Below are positions 18,233-26,517 of a DNA stretch of 64,000 bases, in pieces. The notes beneath the pieces are model-generated. The model worked only from the letters and a program-made list of their open reading frames with translations, was not told where the DNA came from and did not search any database. The translations under genes and the position numbers were made by a program. The DNA is from a bacterium (GTDB lineage Bacteria; Joyebacterota; Joyebacteria; Joyebacterales; Joyebacteraceae), in contig JAPEKQ010000012.1 in NCBI GenBank assembly GCA_029990205.1, forward strand, positions 11,710 to 75,709, read 5' to 3'. Positions within the stretch are counted from its first letter, which is position 1. Every line of letters starts with the position of its first letter.

Positions 18233-20203
18233 TCACTCCAGAAGCCTGGCCAGCTCCACTGTGAAATGCTCTGTTTGCCCGTCACGGATCACCTCGAGAT
18301 CGAAACTCGTTCCCGGGTCGCTCTTCAGGAGCTCGCGGATGGCGGAGAGGCCCGCGAAGAACTCCGCCTCGATGCCGTTGATCGACACGATCACGTCACC
18401 ATCCGCAAGCCCCGCGGCCGCCGCCGGTCCACCGGCCGCCGCGTGAAGCACCTCCACAACGCCCGGCTCTCCCCACCAGATCTGGAGCCCGGAGCGATCG
18501 AACGGGAAATGCGTCTCGAAATCCTCGCCGCGCTCGAAGATGACCTGCTGCCGTTCGTAGTCGAGATAGAGCACGAAGTGACGGAAGAGCGCGTTGCCGA
18601 GATTGCCCGAGACCTCGGCCGAACCGAACGCCCCGGCGAGTTCCTGCTGCGGCACGCCGATGACGGGACGGTCGACCGTGAACCCCGCCACATCGAACGA
18701 GTCGAACAGAACGGCCTTCTTCGCCATCCGCCCGCCGGCCCCGAACGCGACGCGGTCGAACCCCTCGCGCTCGAGCAGACCGTTCGCCTCGGCAAACGGA
18801 TAGTGGAACGATTCGCCGCTCGCGCCGAGATCGACCGCCCAGCGGCCGACCGGTTCGCCGTCGACGCCCACGGGGACCGTGAATATGTTCCCGACGAGCG
18901 CCGCGTCGAGCGCCACGCCGTCGCCCGCGTACTCGAAGAGCTCCGGGTCGTAAAGCGTCAGCTCCTCCCGCGCGTAGTTGACGCGTGTGACGAAGCGCGA
19001 CAGGAAGTCGTAGCCGAGAATCCCGGAGATCGCGAGATCACTTGTCTTTTCGAAGAGCGGAGCGATATCGAGACTCACGCACTTCTGAGGAGCGAACTCG
19101 ATGCCGCTCACACGGTATGCGGGGAGCTCGACGAACGACACGGTCACGGTGCTTCCGGCGCCGGACCCCATGAGTTCGCCTTCCATCTCGAGCCCGAGGT
19201 CGCGCGCGAATCCTTCGTCGATGCAAGTTGTGCTCGCGCCGGAATCGAGGACCCAGAGCCCCTGATGGCCCGCCATCTCGACGAGGACGAAGATGTGGTT
19301 CTCATGGAACCTCATCGGCACGACCTCGAACGGCGCACCGGACGTGAAGCGGAAGTCGCGAACGTCGTCCTCCGGGAGCGCGAAGAGGGCGGGGTCGAAC
19401 CCATCCGTGATCTCCACTTCGGTCAGGCGAAGCAGCTGCTCCTGACCGGGCGGCTCGACAAGGGTCGCCACCTCGAATGGATAGAGAACGCCGTCGACCT
19501 CGCGATAGTCGTCGAGATGTGTGGTTGCGACCATGTCGGGCTGGATGTCGCGCCGTCTGACGACCAGGTAGGAGGTCGCATCGATGCTCATCTCGATGAC
19601 GTCACTATTGAGCGAGTTCGTGATGCGGACGATGTGGCACGGAGCACCGTCGACGTCATCACGACCCGCGTACTCGACCGAAAATACGTCGGAGTCCCGG
19701 TCGAATGCCTCGTAGGCGACAACACGCGCGTCCACCTCGCGGCGGATGATCGCGTTCTCGTCCTCGACGATCTGCACCTTCCCGTTGGCGTCCTGCTTCC
19801 ACACGGTGGTCCCGTCGTCGCCGCTGGTCTCAACGAAGACCCCCAGATCGAGTTCCTGCCGGTTCAGTCGGCCCGGTCCCTGCCATGTCGCAACGGTGCC
19901 GGTGAGACCGGCGACCTCGAACGTCCCCACTGTGCGCATCCATCCGGACGCTCGGAGCATGTCCATCCCACCGATCGCATCGGCGTATCGCTCGAGAATG
20001 TCGTACGGGTCAACCATCTGAGCCCGCGACGAAACGACGAGGATGGACAGGATCAGCACGACCGTCAGCGCGAGAATGAGCGAGAGCCTGAGCGCGTGCC
20101 CGCGGACGTCCGAGGTGCGCTCATCGGAGCGGGGCGCTCGGTGGTAATAGCTGTCATCCGAACGTGAGCTTCGGTGCGGATAGGATCGGTGGTGCCTTCT
20201 CAT
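18233..20203 (-). CDS. Membrane-anchored retropepsin-like aspartic protease with PDZ domain
   Basis: A 656-residue protein. A basic N terminus leads to one membrane segment (about 39-57). Residues about 65-285 resemble a LolA/lipoprotein-type outer-membrane carrier fold. Residues about 300-560 contain two pepsin-like lobes. The first has the catalytic LDSGAST (D320). The second has AVDLGASGES (D457), which lacks the exact D-[ST]-G triplet. A PDZ domain (about 570-656) closes the protein, with AGLADGDVIVSINGIEA. It would act in the periplasm on proteins; the substrate is unknown. The ATG has GGAG five bases upstream. It is the last gene of its unit. Confidence 0.85.
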   Translation of the reverse strand: MRRHHRSYPHRSSRSDDSYYHRAPRSDERTSDVRGHALRLSLILALTVVLILSILVVSSRAQMVDPYDILERYADAIGGMDMLRASGWMRTVGTFEVAGLTGTVATWQGPGRLNRQELDLGVFVETSGDDGTTVWKQDANGKVQIVEDENAIIRREVDARVVAYEAFDRDSDVFSVEYAGRDDVDGAPCHIVRITNSLNSDVIEMSIDATSYLVVRRRDIQPDMVATTHLDDYREVDGVLYPFEVATLVEPPGQEQLLRLTEVEITDGFDPALFALPEDDVRDFRFTSGAPFEVVPMRFHENHIFVLVEMAGHQGLWVLDSGASTTCIDEGFARDLGLEMEGELMGSGAGSTVTVSFVELPAYRVSGIEFAPQKCVSLDIAPLFEKTSDLAISGILGYDFLSRFVTRVNYAREELTLYDPELFEYAGDGVALDAALVGNIFTVPVGVDGEPVGRWAVDLGASGESFHYPFAEANGLLEREGFDRVAFGAGGRMAKKAVLFDSFDVAGFTVDRPVIGVPQQELAGAFGSAEVSGNLGNALFRHFVLYLDYERQQVIFERGEDFETHFPFDRSGLQIWWGEPGVVEVLHAAAGGPAAAAGLADGDVIVSINGIEAEFFAGLSAIRELLKSDPGTSFDLEVIRDGQTEHFTVELARLLE

Positions 20204-20259
20204 CGCGTCTCCTCATGAGGCGGCGCAGTGCCGCCTGATCGTTTCGGAAGCGCCGGACT

Positions 20260-21624
20260 CTATCTCGCGCCGGCGCCCTGGAATCTGAACCGCGCCGCGG
20301 CCCGTGGTCCCGGCTCCGTGCGTGTGATGGTTCGAACGAAGTAGACGGCATCGTACGCGTCGCTCGGGACGCACACCATGTCGACTCCCTGTCCTCGCAT
20401 CCGCCGCTCACGACCGAGCCAGCGCGACGCCGGGCTCCCCTGGGGAGCCGAGCGCAGGTCGAGGAGCATGAACTCCTCCCCCGCCTGCGCGATCGCTCCG
20501 CCAAGGTAGGTCGTATCGGTCGGCGCGACCGACGCCGGGTCAACACCATCACCCTCGACATACTCGCCCTGGTAGCAGAGGCCGGCGATGGAGACGAGGT
20601 CGTCACCGAGGCGGTCGCTCAGATGGTAGATCATGTCGACGAGCGTCCCGCCAAAGGCGTCGGGCATCGTGAACGGCGCCCGCGAGACGTGCGCGTTGTG
20701 CGCCCAGACAACGGCCTTGTGCCCGGGCAGGTGTTCGTCGAGAATCCACGTCAGATTGTCCGCCATCGCGAGGTCGCGAATGACGCCGCCTTCTTCCCTC
20801 GTCTGCGAGCTGTAGAGATCGTGGGCGGCCTGGCCGACGTGCACCTGGCGCATCGCCCACTCGAACTCGCTCACCGAGGAACGCCGCACGAACTCGCTCC
20901 GTCTCGACTGCATGTAGGCAGCGAGGTCTTCGTAGGCGCGGCCGATAGCCTCGCGCCGCTCGTCGGTCGCCGCGGCGTACCGTTCGAAGGTGGTCCACCA
21001 GTCGCCCTCCGCGTGGAGCGAGAGGCCGAGCGAGCCGGTCTCGAACCCGTCAGCAAAGGCGGGGTCGATGCCCTCGATGTAGGCCAGCGCGTTGACGAGT
21101 CCGAGCCTCGGCGCGGTACAGTCAACACCGAAGAACCTGAGCTCCGTCTCGTGCGACGGGTCGTCGTTGTATTCCCGCATCCACTCGACGAGTTCGAGCA
21201 CCTCCCGGGTGTCCCACGCGAACCAGGCCGAGAGCTCTCCGAGGATAGCGGCGGGGTCACCCTCGCCTCCCCGGATGTAGTCGTCCACGGCCTTCGCCTG
21301 CGCCATGCCTTCCTCGAAGACGATGACGGAGAACCCCATCTCCTCCACGAGGTACTTGATCATGCGGTGCTTGAGCTGGAACTGCTCGCTCGCATCATGC
21401 CTGCTCTCGCCGAGACACACGACCCGGGCGTCATCGACGATCCCCCGAAGGGGGGCGAGGTCCGCCGTCCCAGCCTCGGGGTCGATCGTGTCGATGCGCG
21501 AGCCGTGCGCCGCGACCCACTCGGCGAACGCAGGTCCCGGACTCCCGACCGAGAGATCCGTACCGAAACCGAGTGCGACGGCGACGACGAACGTCATCAG
21601 GCAGATTGCGACGCGCTTTCTCAT
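20260..21624 (-). CDS. Secreted erythromycin-esterase family protein
   Basis: A 454-residue protein with a signal peptide (residues 1-22) and an erythromycin-esterase (PF05139) domain. LGESRHDASEQFQLKHRM and the following VFEEG correspond to the family's active-site His/Glu region, and AHNAHVSR appears near residue 305. Characterised relatives hydrolyse the lactone of macrolides, but the family is broad and most members have unknown substrates. Its position in a stress/envelope unit does not prove resistance. Its start overlaps the stop of the PP2C gene as ATGA, so translation is coupled. Confidence 0.88.
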   Translation of the reverse strand: MRKRVAICLMTFVVAVALGFGTDLSVGSPGPAFAEWVAAHGSRIDTIDPEAGTADLAPLRGIVDDARVVCLGESRHDASEQFQLKHRMIKYLVEEMGFSVIVFEEGMAQAKAVDDYIRGGEGDPAAILGELSAWFAWDTREVLELVEWMREYNDDPSHETELRFFGVDCTAPRLGLVNALAYIEGIDPAFADGFETGSLGLSLHAEGDWWTTFERYAAATDERREAIGRAYEDLAAYMQSRRSEFVRRSSVSEFEWAMRQVHVGQAAHDLYSSQTREEGGVIRDLAMADNLTWILDEHLPGHKAVVWAHNAHVSRAPFTMPDAFGGTLVDMIYHLSDRLGDDLVSIAGLCYQGEYVEGDGVDPASVAPTDTTYLGGAIAQAGEEFMLLDLRSAPQGSPASRWLGRERRMRGQGVDMVCVPSDAYDAVYFVRTITRTEPGPRAAARFRFQGAGAR

Positions 21625-22991
21625 GCCACTCCTTCTATGGCCAATCCCACCGGTGCAGCCGTGGCGGGTCCTCCGAGGCGATCCGAGTCGGATGCGCCTT
21701 GCGCGGCAGAAGACCCGCCCATGGCCTCTCGGGGGGAGTCCGAGCTTGAGAATGCCTTCTCGTTGTTCTCACGGTTCGACGGCGCGTTCTCGTCAAACCG
21801 CTTCACGACGACCATCGTGAGATCGTCGGCCTGCGCCGCTCCCGCGGCGAAGTCACGAATCTCCGTGTAGACATGCTCCTCGATGTCGCGCGCGCTCTTG
21901 TGACGGTGCGCGACCAGGAGCTCCTCGAGACGCTCCTCACCAAACATCTCCTCGTCACCGTTCATCGCTTCGGTGACACCGTCGGTGTAGAGCACGAGAT
22001 CGTCGCCGGTGCTGAGTCGTACCGTTCCCTGTTCGTAGTCGATCCCGGGCATGGCGCCGACGACGAGACCGCCCTTGTCGAGATACTCGCGCCGGCCGCC
22101 GGCCCTGAGTACGCACGGCGGGTTGTGACCCGCGTTGACGTAGGTCACTTCCTGGGTCCGCGTGTCCAGAACCGCGTAGAAGAACGTCACGAAGACGCTG
22201 TCCTCGGTGTAGCTGTGAACGAGCGTGTTGACGCGACCGACGAGCTGGCTCGCCGGGACGCCGCTCTCCGCGAGCGCGCGGACCGCCGCCTGCACATTCG
22301 CCATGAGGATGGCCGCCGGAGCGCCCTTTCCGGAGACGTCGCCGATGGTGATGGCGAGTCTCCCGTCATCCAGTTCGATGACGTCGTAGCAGTCACCGCC
22401 GACCTGCTTCGCCGGGACGCTGAACCCGAAGATGTCCCAGCCCGGAGGGTTCGGGAACTGCTTCGGGAGAAGCTCGGTCTGGATGCGGCGCGCGATGTTC
22501 ATCTCGTGCTCGAGCATCGACCGCTCGGCGACCGCGTTCTCAACCTGTGTTCTCATTTGCTCGTACATGTATGTCATCAGTCCCACGACGAGGGCGACGG
22601 CGGCGTTGATCGTCGTCACCATGACGGCGTTCTCCATCTGGTAGAGCACGATGAGCGGGTTGACCAGGATCGCGACGCCGCTGCCGATCACACCGCCGGC
22701 GATCAGCATCACGATCGCGAGCGGGAACCGGATGTACCCGGGGAAGCCGCTGACCCTCGGGAGCACGAGCTTCACCGTGAGGACGGCCGTGAAGACAGCG
22801 ATGTTCGCGAAGACGACGCTCATCAGCACCAGCGAGCGTGCCGCGCCTCCCTCGGCGCCCGAGAAGAGTCTGATCGCCAGACCGATCCCGAGCCCCGCGA
22901 CGCTGGCAGCCAGCGCCCAGAGGAGGACTCCCTTGAGACTGAGTCTCCTTGATGTTCCCATGAACGAGGTGCCGCGCGTACCTGCGCTCAT
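21621..22991 (-). CDS. Membrane PP2C (SpoIIE/RsbU-type) protein phosphatase
   Basis: A 456-residue protein. About five membrane segments (roughly 15-145) lead through a short coiled coil (AERSMLEHEMNIARRIQTEL) into a SpoIIE/RsbU phosphatase domain (about 165-390). Metal-binding motifs are VGGDCYDV, IGDVSGKGAPA and LVLYTDGVTEA. It would dephosphorylate an anti-sigma-antagonist-type protein in response to a membrane signal; no partner is encoded here. The C-terminal 60 residues are low-complexity. The membrane part is homologous to that of the LytS kinase at 25401-26510. The start at 22991, just beyond the preceding stop and behind GGAAGGATAGG, is preferred over 23024, which overlaps that gene. 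Confidence 0.9.
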   Translation of the reverse strand: MSAGTRGTSFMGTSRRLSLKGVLLWALAASVAGLGIGLAIRLFSGAEGGAARSLVLMSVVFANIAVFTAVLTVKLVLPRVSGFPGYIRFPLAIVMLIAGGVIGSGVAILVNPLIVLYQMENAVMVTTINAAVALVVGLMTYMYEQMRTQVENAVAERSMLEHEMNIARRIQTELLPKQFPNPPGWDIFGFSVPAKQVGGDCYDVIELDDGRLAITIGDVSGKGAPAAILMANVQAAVRALAESGVPASQLVGRVNTLVHSYTEDSVFVTFFYAVLDTRTQEVTYVNAGHNPPCVLRAGGRREYLDKGGLVVGAMPGIDYEQGTVRLSTGDDLVLYTDGVTEAMNGDEEMFGEERLEELLVAHRHKSARDIEEHVYTEIRDFAAGAAQADDLTMVVVKRFDENAPSNRENNEKAFSSSDSPREAMGGSSAAQGASDSDRLGGPATAAPVGLAIEGVA

Positions 22992-22995
22992 TGTC

Positions 22996-24303
22996 CTATC
23001 CTTCCGAGGTTCCGGGGAAGACACTGGGAAGTGCGTTGTCGTCGGCGGGTTCGACAGGCTCGAAGGCCTGCTCGAGACGCGTCTCCTTACGCTGCAGGAG
23101 CGCGCCGAGCCCGAAGAAGATGATCACGATGCCGATGAGCGTTCCGAGAACCGGGATCGCTGTCAGCAGGTAGACGATGACAAGACCCAGAAGCATCGGC
23201 GGGATCGGCGATGTCGTGAGGAGCCGGTCTCCGCGCCTGAGAAGCCAGCTGCCGAGCCAGATCGCGAAGTAGAACTTCGAGATGTACAGGACGATCAGGT
23301 ACGCGAGAGCAAGCACGACGCTGAACGGGATCGTGATGATCAGCACGAGAGTGATCAGAACAATGATCGGGATGCAGATGTACGCCACGAAGCCGATGCC
23401 GAGACTCTTCAGAGGCCGCGTGCGGATCTTGTTGGCCGTGGTGCGCGCGTGGTCCTTCGTAAGCGCAATAATGATGACACCCGCGATGATCGCCGCGAAG
23501 AACTCGAAGATGTGCATGGCGAGGCTGAACATAGGACTGAAGTCGAGCTTCACATCGTCAGTGTCGACAATGGGCTCCCGGAACGTCACGCTGCCGAGAA
23601 CGATCCCATCGGCGATCTCTATGCGAGCCGGCCCCTCGTAGACCAGGTCGCCGCCGATCTGCGCGCGGTCGGCCAGGGTCAGACCTCCGTCGGTGAAGAG
23701 CTCGGCGTTGCCGTCGATCTGCCCGGTCATGGTGACCTCGCCGGCTCCCACCCGGACGTTGCCCTTGACGTGGCCATGGATGGTCGCGGTCCCGGCGCCG
23801 ACGAGGAGACTGCCCTCGATGACGGCTCCCTCTTCGATCACGACGTGCGCGCACCCGAGAAGCACGTCACCGCGCACGACACCCGAGATGCGAACATCCG
23901 ATGCGAACGCGCGCATGTCGTCGCCGATCTCACCGGTGACGGTGAGCTTCTCGGCGAAGCACATCAGGTCCTCCGTCACAGTCCCGTCGATCGTGATCTT
24001 CTGACAACCGACGAAGACGTCACCGTCGATCGTCCCGAACACGCTCATGTACTGGGTCCAGAGGTACAGGTCGTACTCGTATACCTCGTCCGCCAGGACC
24101 TCGAAGTTGTGCGACTGTGCGAAGCTCATGGTGTGAGCGATCTGGACGCTGGTGCCGGTGGCGGGAGTGTTCGATTCGTCGATGACGGCCACAGCTCCGT
24201 CACCGAGGCCGATACCGTCCGCCGCGGCCGGGGCCACGAGCCCCACGAACATGGCAAGTGCGATGAGCGCCATGAACGCCGCGATGTTCCGATCCGCCTT
24301 CAT
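22996..24303 (-). CDS. Bactofilin-like (polymer-forming) exported membrane protein
   Basis: A 435-residue protein with a signal peptide (MKADRNIAAFMALIALAMFV), a beta-helix-like bactofilin/polymer-forming region (about 60-245) and about four membrane helices (about 260-410). The beta region has repeated short strands such as GTIDGDVFVGC and GHVKGNVRVGAG. Bactofilins normally polymerise in the cytosol. Here the signal peptide puts the repeat domain in the periplasm, probably as an envelope-stress or curvature component; that role is inferred. GGGGGAAGGAAC precedes the ATG at 24303. It is the first gene of the unit running down to 18233. Confidence 0.82.
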   Translation of the reverse strand: MKADRNIAAFMALIALAMFVGLVAPAAADGIGLGDGAVAVIDESNTPATGTSVQIAHTMSFAQSHNFEVLADEVYEYDLYLWTQYMSVFGTIDGDVFVGCQKITIDGTVTEDLMCFAEKLTVTGEIGDDMRAFASDVRISGVVRGDVLLGCAHVVIEEGAVIEGSLLVGAGTATIHGHVKGNVRVGAGEVTMTGQIDGNAELFTDGGLTLADRAQIGGDLVYEGPARIEIADGIVLGSVTFREPIVDTDDVKLDFSPMFSLAMHIFEFFAAIIAGVIIIALTKDHARTTANKIRTRPLKSLGIGFVAYICIPIIVLITLVLIITIPFSVVLALAYLIVLYISKFYFAIWLGSWLLRRGDRLLTTSPIPPMLLGLVIVYLLTAIPVLGTLIGIVIIFFGLGALLQRKETRLEQAFEPVEPADDNALPSVFPGTSEG

Positions 24304-24572
24304 GTTCCTTCCCCCTGATGTCGGCTCCCTCCGGAGCCGTGCTTGGTGACTCCCGGGTCCCTCACCGCCCGTCCGGGCGGGGGAACTCCTGTTGTATCTC
24401 ACAATGCCTATGATATGGATAAACCGGTCCGACTCGAAGGTGACTCCCGCCAAGCGGCATCTGCCGCGGGCGAGATGACATGAGTCGGCGGTGAACTGCA
24501 GGGGGCGAAAAGCCCCTGTGGCGCCCCGGAAGGCCCCGGGGGCTGGCATGTTGCGGCGGGTCGAATCCTACC
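24304..24572. other. Intergenic region with weak promoter and two hairpins
   Basis: Hairpins CAGGGGC-TTTTC-GCCCCCTG (24499-24518) and CCCCGG...CCGGGG (24524-24541) may end the long directon on the right, though neither has a T-run. On the minus strand, TATCAT near 24410-24417 is the best -10 for the gene at 24303, but no good -35 stands 17 bases before it. Nothing coding was seen. Confidence 0.35.
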
Positions 24573-24672
24573 CTACCAGGGGAGTATCTCTCGAAGCCGA
24601 ACCTGCGCTCTTACCAAGGCAAGATTTCGCGCAGGCGAAGCTCCGCTACCATGGAAGTATCTCGCGGAGCCG
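24573..24672 (-). repeat. Three tandem copies of the RLREILPW-stop coding end
   Basis: On the minus strand the LytTR gene ends RLREILPW-TAG (24646-24672). The same eight residues and a stop recur at 24611-24637 (TAA) and 24573-24599 (TAG), 35 and 38 bases apart, each in the -1 frame relative to the copy before it. The codons differ only synonymously: CTC/CTG/CTT, CGC/CGC/CGA, GAG/GAA/GAG, ATA/ATC/ATA, CTT/TTG/CTC and CCA/CCT/CCC. The second copy is the end of a 13-codon frame opened by ATG at 24652, which overlaps the first stop as ATGGTAG. The third is the end of a 14-codon frame opened by TTG at 24617. Only synonymous divergence implies that these were, or are, translated. Confidence 0.85.
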
Positions 24673-25404
24673 GCGGGCACGCGCTCGGGAGAGCACGACC
24701 TCGGTCTTCCCGTCATCCGCGACGATGACCTGGTACTTGCCGCCAAACCACGGCACGATCTCCACGACGTGGTCCAGGTTGACGATGCTCGACCGGTGGG
24801 TCCGGAAGAACGTCTTCGCGTCGAGCCGCTGCTCGAGCTCCGACATCGTCATGTTGATGAGATAGCGGTCGCTTTTCGTGTGAACGAATACGAGCTCGTC
24901 GGACGCCTCGACCCAGACGACGTCGGACGCATCCAGCAGGACGATGCGCTTGCCCTTCGTCACCGGCAGACGGTTGAGCCCGGTCGGCTGGACGAGCTCC
25001 GCGATGCGACCGATGGTCTGCTCGAGACCGCTCTCCTCGTGGAGCAGATCGCGCGCCCGGGTCAGCGCCTCGGCGAAGCGCTCCTTCGTGATCGGTTTGA
25101 GGAGATAGTCGATCGAGTTCACCTCGAATGCCTTGATCGCGTACTCGTCGAACGCGGTCGCGAAGACCACGAGCGGCACCTCGTCGAGCGCCTCGACCAC
25201 CTCGAACCCGTTCATCCCCGGCATCTGGATGTCCAGAACAACGAGATCGGGCCTGAGTTCCTTGATGCTCTCAACGGCCGCGATGCCGTTGCTCGCCTCC
25301 CCGACGCAGTCGAACGCCTCGTGCTCGGAGAGCAGGTCCTTCACGCGAGCTCGTGCGAGCTCCTCGTCGTCGACCACCATGACTCTGATCCTGTCGTCGC
25401 TCAC
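24646..25404 (-). CDS. LytTR-family response regulator
   Basis: A 252-residue regulator. The receiver domain (about 5-120) has acidic residues VVDDEE, phospho-acceptor D58 in VVLDIQMPG, and the T/K switch residues (FATAF, LLKPI). A LytTR DNA-binding domain (about 145-250) contains FFRTHRSSIVNLDHV. It would be phosphorylated by the LytS-like kinase and bind direct repeats upstream of target genes. The start is GTG at 25404, overlapping the kinase stop as GTGA, with CGGAG upstream. As the last gene of a cell-wall recycling directon it probably controls that pathway or a related envelope response. Its 3' end is copied twice just downstream. Confidence 0.94.
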   Translation of the reverse strand: MSDDRIRVMVVDDEELARARVKDLLSEHEAFDCVGEASNGIAAVESIKELRPDLVVLDIQMPGMNGFEVVEALDEVPLVVFATAFDEYAIKAFEVNSIDYLLKPITKERFAEALTRARDLLHEESGLEQTIGRIAELVQPTGLNRLPVTKGKRIVLLDASDVVWVEASDELVFVHTKSDRYLINMTMSELEQRLDAKTFFRTHRSSIVNLDHVVEIVPWFGGKYQVIVADDGKTEVVLSRARARRLREILPW

Positions 25405-26510
25405 GAATCGCTCCGTTCCTCGCGCGCCATCGGGATAATGAGACGCGCCGTTGTGCCTTTGCCCTGTCTGCTCTCGACGACCAGCCACTCCCCCGCCCCG
25501 AAGCTCGTCCGGAGCCGGTCGCGGACGTTCCGGAGCCCGTAGCTCTCGGGCGAAAGCTCCGAGAGGTCGAGTTTCTCGGCGCCGACCCCATCATCTGAGA
25601 TGAGCACGGTGAGCCGGCGGTTCTTCACGGACGCCGCGATGCGAATAAGCCCGCCCTCCACCTTGGGCGAGATGCCGTGGCGAACCGCGTTCTCGACGAG
25701 CGGCTGGAGGATGAGCGGCGGCACGGTGACGTCCCCGGCCCCCGGCCCGATCTCCTGCTCGACGCGGAGCCGGTCTCCGAACCGCGCGCGCTCGACGTCG
25801 AGGTACGCGTCGACCAGCTCGAGCTCGCTCGAGAGCGGCACGCTCCCCTTTTCGGAGGCGAGCAGCGTCTTGCGGAAGATGCTCGCCAGGCGCTCGAGGG
25901 TTCCCTGAGCGGCCTCCGGATCGATGGTCGTCAGAGCGGAGATCGAATTGAGCGCGTTGAACAGGAAGTGCGGGTTGATCTGCGCCTTGAGCGCCTTGAG
26001 CTCCGAACGCGCGGCGAGCTCGCGCAGCCGTTCCTCGCGGACGCGGTTGGCGGCAAGCTCGGCGTAGGTCTGTTCGATCTCGTCGCGCATGCGCTCGTAG
26101 TAGTACACGATGAGGCCGAGGACCACGGCGCAGAAGCTGTCGACCACGATAACGATGGCCGCCATCCTGCCCTGATACAGAATGAACACGGGATCCGCGA
26201 AGATCACGAGACCCGAGCCGAATGCGCCGCCGGCCAGCAACGTGAGCACCGCCAGCGGGATGTTGATGAACTTCGGGAACGCCGCGTAGCGTGGAAGAAC
26301 GAACCGCGCCGAGAGCACCGTCGCGAAACCGACGGCGTTCGCGAAGAGGATGCTCAGACGGACCGAGTTGGGTATCGCCGTGAGGTTCCCCGAAAAGTAG
26401 CCGATGGCAAGGCCGATGATGGCGCCGGCTACCGTGAAGCCCAGGGCCCATCGCAGCAGCCCCACAACGGTGAGTCGTCCGGATTGAGTTCCTGTCGCTG
26501 TTCGCGGCAT
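25401..26510 (-). CDS. LytS-like membrane sensor histidine kinase
   Basis: A 369-residue kinase. About five membrane helices (roughly 15-145) are followed by a coiled linker, a His_kinase (PF06580) domain with phospho-acceptor His in INPHFLFNALN (about 186), and an ATPase domain with LVENAVRHGI and DDGVGAE. The membrane part aligns with that of the PP2C phosphatase at 21621-22991: both have WAL...AG..IGLAI..FSG, FAN, VLPR...FP, AGG..GSG, LYQ and YE.MR. The ligand is unknown. The gene begins seven bases after dacB, so it is tied to peptidoglycan remodelling genes. Confidence 0.93.
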   Translation of the reverse strand: MPRTATGTQSGRLTVVGLLRWALGFTVAGAIIGLAIGYFSGNLTAIPNSVRLSILFANAVGFATVLSARFVLPRYAAFPKFINIPLAVLTLLAGGAFGSGLVIFADPVFILYQGRMAAIVIVVDSFCAVVLGLIVYYYERMRDEIEQTYAELAANRVREERLRELAARSELKALKAQINPHFLFNALNSISALTTIDPEAAQGTLERLASIFRKTLLASEKGSVPLSSELELVDAYLDVERARFGDRLRVEQEIGPGAGDVTVPPLILQPLVENAVRHGISPKVEGGLIRIAASVKNRRLTVLISDDGVGAEKLDLSELSPESYGLRNVRDRLRTSFGAGEWLVVESRQGKGTTARLIIPMAREERSDS

Positions 26511-26517
26511 CGGTATC

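Noticed and set aside
20260-21624. Macrolide resistance gene
   Set aside because: The erythromycin-esterase family is broad. Nothing in sequence or context shows that this exported member acts on macrolides.
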